Assembly: GCA_039029935.1 (NCBI GenBank)
Contig: JBCCFC010000786.1
Coordinates: 1 to 6,587, forward strand
Source: G039029935 sp039029935
GTDB lineage: Bacteria; Chloroflexota; Anaerolineae; Caldilineales; Caldilineaceae
Length of the DNA stretch: 6,587 nucleotides
Direction of reading: 5' to 3'
Positions within the stretch are counted from its first letter, which is position 1. Every line of letters begins with the position of its first letter. Both the position numbers and the translations under genes were made by a program. Positions 1 to 5,300 of the stretch are shown one piece after another. The notes below the pieces were generated by a model that searched no databases, was not told the origin of the DNA, and was given only the letters and a program-made list of their open reading frames with translations.

Positions 1-604
1 CAAGCGGATTGGCGGTAAACAGAACGCCTGCTGCATCCGCCGGAATCAACTGCTGCACAATCACGGCGAGACTGACAGCAGCGGGGTCAATTGATTGACG
101 CATTCGGTAGACGATGGCGCGGGCAGTCCAAAGGCTTGCCCAGCATTGTTTCACCGCATCGAGCAACGCCTCCTCGCCTTGGATATTGAGAAAGGTATCC
201 TGTTGCCCCGCAAAACTGGCGGTTGGCAAGTCCTCTGCCGTTGCTGATGAGCGTACCGCAACTGCATTAACAGCATTTTTATTGACCTGAAAAGGGCGAT
301 AGGCATCTGTAAGTGCTGTCTTCAACTCGTCGGCTATCACACCCTGCATGAACAGCGCACGAATTTGCGCTGATGCGGTTTCACTGGATTGTGGGTCATT
401 GAGGGAAACGGTTTGCGCCAGCGCAAGGATTTGCTGTTGCAGGTTGTTGGTGTCTACAAAAGCGTCATAGGCTTCTGTTGTCAACACAAAGCCGGGTGGC
501 ACGGGAAATCCTGCGCTTGTCATTTCGCCCAGATTGGCTCCTTTGCCCCCCGCAATTGGGATACTGTTCTGGTCGAGTTGTTCAAATTGTACGATATAAT
601 TCAT
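1..604 (-). CDS. PEP synthase / rifampin phosphotransferase-like enzyme, N-terminal ATP-grasp part (partial)
   Basis: The ATG at 604-602 opens a frame of 201 codons that runs off the left edge of the window. The translation is a clear PEP/pyruvate-binding domain (PPDK_N, ATP-grasp fold): GGKGANLGEM at residues 19-28, VPPGFVLTTEAY at 35-46, the family hallmark VRSSATAEDLPTASFAGQQ at 117-135, CWASLWTARAIVYR at 154-167, and QQLIPADAAGVLFTANP at 184-200. In this family the domain binds ATP and makes a phosphoryl or pyrophosphoryl intermediate that a downstream His domain passes on. Pyruvate is the acceptor in PEP synthase; rifampicin is the acceptor in Rph. The central and C-terminal domains are outside the window, so the substrate cannot be assigned. 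The CWASL...AVIVQQ...GVLFTANP stretch resembles Rph-type and generic PEP-utilising enzymes at least as well as E. coli PpsA. It follows the TetR gene by six bases, which suggests one operon. Cytoplasmic. The family call is secure; the precise enzyme is not. Confidence 0.93.
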   Translation of the reverse strand, partial: MNYIVQFEQLDQNSIPIAGGKGANLGEMTSAGFPVPPGFVLTTEAYDAFVDTNNLQQQILALAQTVSLNDPQSSETASAQIRALFMQGVIADELKTALTDAYRPFQVNKNAVNAVAVRSSATAEDLPTASFAGQQDTFLNIQGEEALLDAVKQCWASLWTARAIVYRMRQSIDPAAVSLAVIVQQLIPADAAGVLFTANPL

Positions 605-610
605 GAATTC

Positions 611-1318
611 CTATCCTTCTAACCGTCCCATTGCCATCTCCGCCAACTGACGAAGAATTTCCTTACCCGCCTCAGTATTTCCCTCTTCACTGAGCAACTC
701 TGGCGGGGTCAGGGCGCGGTCCATCAAATCGGCAATGCCTTCGATGAGTGCTTCGGTGGGCGGGATATCGGCTGCATTCATAACTTCACCCATCGACACC
801 AAACCATAGGCCAACATGTTCATGATGTGTGCCGTCACGGTTGTGTCCACATCCTGCCGAATCGCACCAGCCTCCTGCATCATTTTGACAAAGTGATAAC
901 GAGATGGACCCTCTTGGTTTGTCCGAAATAGATTGCCCTTCTTGCGTAAATAGCTGCCAAGCACACGGCTGTCCTGCCGAAACATGGCCGCCATAAACGC
1001 ACTGCTGTTGAGGGCATACAACACATTTTTATACATGCCACCAATCGTGCCACCTCTGGGGTCCGCCTCGATGAGGGTCAACCAGCGTGTTTGATAGGCC
1101 ATAATCTCACGTAGGAGCAGCCCCTCAAAGAGCGCATCCTTGCTCTCAAAGTGCAGATAGATGGCCCCTTTGCTCACACCCGCTGCTCGTGCAATATCGC
1201 TGACCGTGGTTTTGTCGTAGCCATAATGCACAAAGAGATCGGCGGCGGCATCAAGAATCCGCTGCTCTCGCTCTGGGTTGTTGGATTTTGTGTCTGGTTT
1301 GTTTGTTGATTTCTCCAT
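611..1318 (-). CDS. TetR/AcrR family transcriptional regulator
   Basis: A 235-residue protein with the TetR N-terminal three-helix DNA-binding domain. The segment from ILDAAADLFVHYGYDKTTV (residues 21-39) through SDIARAAGVSKGAIYLHF (40-57) and ESKDALF (58-64) matches the family pattern almost throughout; the helix-turn-helix is at about 38-57. Residues 70-235 form the usual divergent helical ligand-binding and dimerisation domain, so the ligand cannot be read from the sequence. The length is slightly above the common 190-220 because of a charged N-terminal extension (MEKSTNKPDTKSNNPERE) and a C-terminal tail. The start is the first in-frame ATG. The best Shine-Dalgarno candidate (AGGA) is about 14 bases upstream, which is weak. 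A 30-bp inverted repeat just upstream overlaps a possible -10 box, so autorepression is likely. Immediately downstream lies the PEP-synthase-like gene, the obvious co-regulated target. Confidence 0.95.
   Translation of the reverse strand: MEKSTNKPDTKSNNPEREQRILDAAADLFVHYGYDKTTVSDIARAAGVSKGAIYLHFESKDALFEGLLLREIMAYQTRWLTLIEADPRGGTIGGMYKNVLYALNSSAFMAAMFRQDSRVLGSYLRKKGNLFRTNQEGPSRYHFVKMMQEAGAIRQDVDTTVTAHIMNMLAYGLVSMGEVMNAADIPPTEALIEGIADLMDRALTPPELLSEEGNTEAGKEILRQLAEMAMGRLEG
614..619 (-). promoter_or_regulatory. ribosome binding site of the PEP-synthase-like gene, inside the TetR 3' end
   Basis: On the minus strand GAAGGA lies nine bases before the ATG at 604. It forms the Glu-Gly codons just before the TAG stop of the TetR gene. 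A second, closer AGGA (612-609) overlaps that stop. Placing the ribosome site inside the upstream gene is typical of translational coupling and supports both the operon and the chosen start. Confidence 0.6.
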
Positions 1319-1342
1319 AACTCGACTTTATTTCCTAAAATG

Positions 1343-1375
1343 ACTATATGACCAATTTCTCATTTCTGGTCATAT
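1343..1375 (-). promoter_or_regulatory. probable TetR operator overlapping the regulator's promoter
   Basis: Perfect 9-bp arms ATATGACCA (1346-1354) and TGGTCATAT (1367-1375) flank a 12-bp spacer, 28 bases before the TetR start. On the minus strand TATAGT (1348-1343) is a fair -10 box that overlaps the proximal arm; only a weak -35 match (ATGACC) lies in the distal arm. A palindrome of this size over the promoter of a TetR gene is the usual autoregulatory arrangement. The repeat is seen directly; operator function is inferred. Confidence 0.65.
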
Positions 1376-1423
1376 GGTATCGTTTTTCGAGTCGCAAAGC
1401 AAGTAATCCCCATACCAAACCGA

Positions 1424-1460
1424 AAAATAGTGTCGCGGATTGAGAGAGCGACACTATTTT
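1424..1460 (-). terminator. intrinsic terminator, potentially bidirectional
   Basis: Perfect 13-bp arms AAAATAGTGTCGC (1424-1436) and GCGACACTATTTT (1448-1460) with an 11-base loop. Read on the minus strand, the GC-containing stem is followed by a run of five T. It is well placed to end transcription of the secreted-protein gene (stop at 1572) and to insulate the TetR promoter. The A/T tails on both sides mean it could also act on the plus strand. Confidence 0.75.
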
Positions 1461-1471
1461 GTACTAAAAAA

Positions 1472-1528
1472 ATCCGCGTTCTTCCGTATCCGTTTTAAAA
1501 ATTAAAACGGATACGGAAAAACACGGAT
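1472..1528. repeat. long hairpin repeat with ATCCG/CGGAT words
   Basis: Arms 1472-1498 and 1502-1528 pair at 25 of 27 positions around a three-base AAA loop. The inner 17 bp (TTCCGTATCCGTTTTAA and its complement) are perfect. The arms contain ATCCG and TTCCG words and the flank contains CACGGAT. There is no coding content. It could serve as a second terminator for the gene ending at 1572, but it looks more like a dispersed REP-like or MITE-like intergenic element. A related word pattern is found at 2300-2325 in the next spacer. Confidence 0.7.
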
Positions 1529-1571
1529 AAGGTGTTGTGGTAGCTACCAGTTGATGCTTATTGGATGATGT

Positions 1572-2069
1572 TTACTGCGTTATATTTTCGACGAGATAGC
1601 CACAGGTGAGCTTGTCGCCGGGGTCGGCTACGATCCTGATTTCTGTATCAAGCAATGTCACATCACTGTTCCCCGTGTGTACACAGTATGTTTTGTTGAG
1701 CGTCCAGCCATCGGGCAAGCTGAGGAAGAATTGATCCATGCCTGTCAATATGGTGTTACAGCCATTTTCGTCACAGACGGGCGATTGGGGTGGATGGCCG
1801 ACAAATTCGGCGGTGTTGTTGACGGCGGTATTGATTTGCCCAATCGCCAACGCCCCAAAGCCATGTTGGATGTCAAAGATATCATCACCGCCCGTAGGCT
1901 GCACCTTGATTTTGATGCTGACAGGATTTTTTTGTGCAGGCTCGTCTTGCGCAAATACAGTCGATGATAGTGCCAGATATGCTCCGCCAGCGACAAGTGC
2001 GACCACACATAGGAATGCCGCTGTGCGTATGATGGTTGTCTTTGCGACCCACATTTGTACGTTCTTCAT
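1572..2069 (-). CDS. small secreted protein, probable single prealbumin-like fold domain
   Basis: A 165-residue protein with a clear Sec signal peptide: Lys/Arg in the first 16 residues, hydrophobic core TAAFLCVVALVAGGAYLAL (about 17-34), and likely cleavage after VFA at residue 40, before QDEPAQ. The mature part is about 125 residues, beta-rich, with four cysteines (99, 104, 129, 156). Its second half has the order seen in secreted prealbumin-like/SpaA-type or DUF11-like modules: LPDGWTLNKTYC, a short spacer, a strand, then DPGDKLTCGYLVENI. This suggests one free-standing module rather than the usual tandem array; the match is by eye only and the function is unknown. AAGGA lies a good distance before the ATG (eight bases), which supports the start. 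It shares orientation with the large gene upstream but is separated by about 270 bp of hairpins, so it probably has its own promoter. It lacks the C-terminal tag of the large protein. Confidence 0.85.
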   Translation of the reverse strand: MKNVQMWVAKTTIIRTAAFLCVVALVAGGAYLALSSTVFAQDEPAQKNPVSIKIKVQPTGGDDIFDIQHGFGALAIGQINTAVNNTAEFVGHPPQSPVCDENGCNTILTGMDQFFLSLPDGWTLNKTYCVHTGNSDVTLLDTEIRIVADPGDKLTCGYLVENITQ

Positions 2070-2099
2070 CTATTCATCCTTTCATTTATGTGAACAATT

Positions 2100-2115
2100 G
2101 AACCCAAGTGGGTTC
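2100..2115 (-). promoter_or_regulatory. small palindrome upstream of the secreted-protein gene
   Basis: GAACCC (2100-2105) and GGGTTC (2110-2115) form an inverted repeat about 30 bases before the start at 2069. On the minus strand weak hexamers TTGTTA and TTCAAT, 17 bases apart, flank and overlap it, so it could be an operator or a 5' leader hairpin. Both promoter hexamers match the consensus at only four of six positions, so this is tentative. Confidence 0.3.
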
Positions 2116-2191
2116 GTGATAACAAACGTGTATCGCACAAACGCTAGTTCCTCAGCAAAATGACCAAAAATAGATTTCTTTGGGTGAGAGC

Positions 2192-2234
2192 GTATCGGGA
2201 CCCAGAGATTGGTCCAATCTCCTCGTCCCGATAC
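2192..2234. repeat. two-tier hairpin, copy 1 of a spacer repeat
   Basis: Outer arms GTATCGGGAC (2192-2201) and GTCCCGATAC (2225-2234) are perfect. Inside them GAGATTG (2205-2211) pairs with CAATCTC (2215-2221) around a three-base loop, with a 3-by-3 internal bulge between the tiers. It lies downstream of the large gene and could fold as a terminator stem, but no T-run follows directly on the minus strand. A 13-bp piece, CGGGACCCAGAGA (2196-2208), recurs exactly at 2245-2257. Confidence 0.65.
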
Positions 2235-2243
2235 TTTACTACA

Positions 2244-2287
2244 ACGGGACCCAGAGAGTTCCGGGTCTGGAACGGATTTCATCCCGT
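2244..2287. repeat. diverged second copy of the hairpin repeat
   Basis: Starts with the same CGGGACCCAGAGA word as copy 1, 49 bp further on. Outer arms ACGGGA (2244-2249) and TCCCGT (2282-2287) enclose an inner hairpin of GTTCC (2258-2262) and GGAAC (2269-2273). The layout (outer CGGGA/TCCCG arms plus an inner stem) matches copy 1 although the inner sequence has diverged. Confidence 0.5.
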
Positions 2288-2310
2288 GTGAGGAGGCAAA
2301 AATCCGTTCC
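2269..2310. repeat. 11-bp inverted repeat downstream of the large gene
   Basis: GGAACGGATTT (2269-2279) and AAATCCGTTCC (2300-2310) are perfect complements with a 20-base loop. It begins 27 bases after the stop of the large gene (2337) on the minus strand and may be the first stem of its 3' end. GGAAC at 2269-2273 is shared with the competing hairpin at 2258-2273, so the two cannot form together. Confidence 0.6.
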
Positions 2311-2336
2311 GCTCCTAAATCCGTTGTCGTATGATT

Positions 2337-5300
2337 CTACCGACTCACAAACGGCAGGAACAACCGCGTCTGTGTCGGGTCTGGCTCGGTGACATCGGGC
2401 GCATCTGGCTCAGTTGGCGCATCCGGCTCAGTTGGCTCACTGGGCGCATCTGGCTCGGTGACATCGGGCGCAACTGGCTCACTTGGCGCATCTGTCACAG
2501 TCGCCACCGTCTCCACAACAATGGACACGACCTTCGCTACATCACCACTCTGGGCGTTGAGGTCAAAGACATAGCGCATGGCCTCGGTGTCAGCAGATGT
2601 GTTGACCAGCAAGTAGACCTGTGCGGGCAGTGTGTCAATGGTGATGGCTGGCTGGCTCTGTGCGAGTGCCTCCACCACTGTATTCACTGTCCCCATGACA
2701 AGGCCAGCAACCATATCGGCGGGCAACCCTGTTTCGCCCAATGACAAGACCACTGGCGCAGACCATGCGCCCAAGGCCGTGATATCGACTGGGATGAGCG
2801 TTCCCTGTCCAATTTCAAGCTGTGTCTCAGCATCACTGACCATCACTTGATAGCTCTGTTCAGCGACATTGAGTTCGATGGTTGTCCGCACTTCGTTGAG
2901 ATCGTCATAGGCCACAACATCCACCGTATAGACCGCCTCGGTCAAGAAATCTGTGTGTGTCAGGACAAGATTTGCGATGGCCGTGGTCGAGTTATAGGTG
3001 CGCACATGCAGGTCTGGCTCAATTGTGGTTGTGCTCAAGCTCCATCCCAACGCCTCTGGGATGTTTTCCAATCGTAGGTCAACTGTGCCTTGGCTCTCTG
3101 TCACAGCATCAACCACAATGTCCACGCTGGCTGTGCCACCCACAGGCAACAGCACGGCGGATGGGTTGGCAGCCAGCGTAAAGGATGGCCGTGCCAGTAC
3201 GGTGATGTTGAGCGGGTATTGGCGCACAAAGCCACCACCAACTGCTTCGACAATCACCTGATAGTCCCCGGGCAGCATGTTGACATCGGCGGCCAGTGTA
3301 AAGGCAACGTTGCTTTCACCGCTCACAGCTTTCTGTACAACGCTGGTCGGCGTGATGATGTTGGTTGCCATGCGCAGGCTCAACCCCGCAGGTGCTTCTA
3401 ACACATTTAGCCCAATCACATCTGGATACGGTGTCAAGTCTGTCGAGACGATGAACTGCCCATCAATGGCTTCACCCGCCATGACCGCAGATGCCATCTC
3501 AGCCTGCACGGTAAAGTCGGCTGCTTGGCTGTGGAACGTAGTCGGTGTTGCCATCACACGGTGTCCCGTCTCACGGTCAATGGCCTCAATGGTCACGGTA
3601 TAGATGACATTGGGGTCCAAGCTGCCAATCGTTGTCGTCAATAGTTCAACGGTTGTGATCACCTGTTGAGCGATGAACGGCTCGGTCTGTGTAAATGCAC
3701 CTGTGGCCGACTGCACCAACCGCTCGCTTGGCGTTGATAGGGTGATGCGATAGGTGTCTGCGTCTGGGCTAGGCTGGTCCCAACTCATGAGCAGGCTGCG
3801 ATAGTCTTGGTCGATGGCGATCTGTGCATCCCATGTCTGCGGCCATGCATGGGCAATGTTGACTGGTGACGGTGCATAGACACGGACAGGTGCGCTGTTC
3901 TGATCATCGGCCTCGACCCAGATGTTGTAGACGCCACTCGGCAATTGACTGGTGTCAAAGGTCATTGACTGTTGTGAGCCATCCAACGGCCCTTGCAGAC
4001 CAACGGCCAGTGGCACACCCGTAAACTTGCCAATCTGCTGCTCTTGTTGCACACCTGCGGCGGTCACGCTGGTGATGACCGTGCTTGTCTCCCAAGGATT
4101 GGCATAGACGCTGACCACTGTCTCTGTCAACGCGGATTGCACCTGCCATGTCACATCCAGCTCTGTGTCTGTCTCTGTGTCTGTACGGCTCACGGCGTTG
4201 ACCACCTCTAATGTGGGTGGTGGCACACTGCCAATCACCTCCAGCAGGAAGGCATCATCGAGCAGATCACTGTCCACATCCACCTGCCATGTGCCTGGCT
4301 GAATCTGGTTGATGCCATAGGTGATCTGGGTCAGACGTTGGGCAAAGAGGTCGGTTTCGGTGACAATGGCTGGCCCAACCTGCCCTTCGTTGATAGCGTC
4401 AAACAAGAAGATGCTATAGACAGAGCCTTCGCTTGGGGCCATCTCCAGCGTGACGACTTGCTCACCGCTTTGAATTTGTAGCGTCTGCGTGATGGCTTGC
4501 AACACGGCATAGTCCGTGACCTGCCCAAAGCCAACATTGTCAAACCGTGGTTGGCCGTTCACCGTCAGCGATGTCGCCCCAAGTTGTGACCCCGCATGAA
4601 CAAAGCGAACACGCGCTTGTCCAACAGCCGCCGTTTGGTTGTCGTCGCTGATGAGGTTGCCTGTAAGCTGTGCCCCCTGATCCGTGAGGACCCATGTGGC
4701 GGCTTGGTCGGCCATCAAATCAACCGACTGCTCCAACATCAGCGTATTGGGGTCGCCCGCTGGACGTACTTGCAATGTCTGGACGCCCACACCAACTGTG
4801 CCATATCGACTGACGGCGTTGTTGGCGGTTGGGCTGAGAGCCATCAAATTGTCAAAGAACAATGCACCATTGAGATAGATATCAACGGCTGGTGTGTTCT
4901 GTCCACCATAGGCCACGCGTAGGTCTGCACTACCCGTCTCTTGGGCAGGGAAGTCTTCCTCGGTCAAGACCGACTGGACACCGATAGCATCTAGGACAGC
5001 AGCACCTTCGTCACCAACGGCGTGAACCAGCTTGGCATACATGACCTCATCCGACTCTGTGACGCCCTCCAGTGGTTGTGCCTCTACCTGTACCTGTGCG
5101 GCATGGACTGCGGCGGCACGTTCGGCTAGACGCATGACCCCACTTGGCAGTGATTGACTGACTGCTGTCATGGTGACGGTTTCGGTATAGGTGACGTTGA
5201 CTGGCAGATTGGCTGGGTCCAACCGTTGTCCATCCGGCATGATCACGTCAAATGTGGGTGGAGGGCCTTGAATGCTAAAGGCAAAGAGGACATCGCTACT

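Noticed and set aside
605..610. GAATTC between the TetR stop and the next start
   Set aside because: A 6-bp restriction-site palindrome that forms part of the ribosome-site spacing. No reason to think it is more than chance.
389..622. Plus-strand frame of 77 codons at the left
   Set aside because: It is antisense to the strongly conserved PEP/pyruvate-binding domain, which is the real gene.
1319..1423. Rifampin-associated element upstream of the regulator-enzyme unit
   Set aside because: Looked for because the enzyme may be Rph-like, but no GC-rich 19-bp palindrome of that kind is present; only the ATATGACCA repeat is seen.
1538..1549. 12-bp perfect palindrome TGGTAGCTACCA
   Set aside because: It is short, has no loop, and lies just after the stop at 1572 with no promoter nearby. 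A regulatory role could not be supported.
1677..2163. Overlapping plus-strand frames across the secreted-protein gene
   Set aside because: The minus-strand frame has a clear signal peptide, ribosome site and domain-like pattern. The plus-strand translations have none.
2160..2166. ATGACCA, matching half of the TetR operator, upstream of the secreted-protein gene
   Set aside because: There is no second half-site at the right distance. A 7-bp match in an A-rich stretch is expected by chance.
2192..2310. CRISPR-like repeat array
   Set aside because: Only two diverged copies of a 13-bp word with structured, non-spacer-like sequence between them, and no cas genes.
2331..2744. Open plus-strand frame at the 3' end of the large gene
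   Set aside because: It lies opposite the repetitive linker and Ig-like coding region. The translation is dominated by repeated Arg/Trp/Leu words from the antisense repeats and shows no domain or ribosome site.
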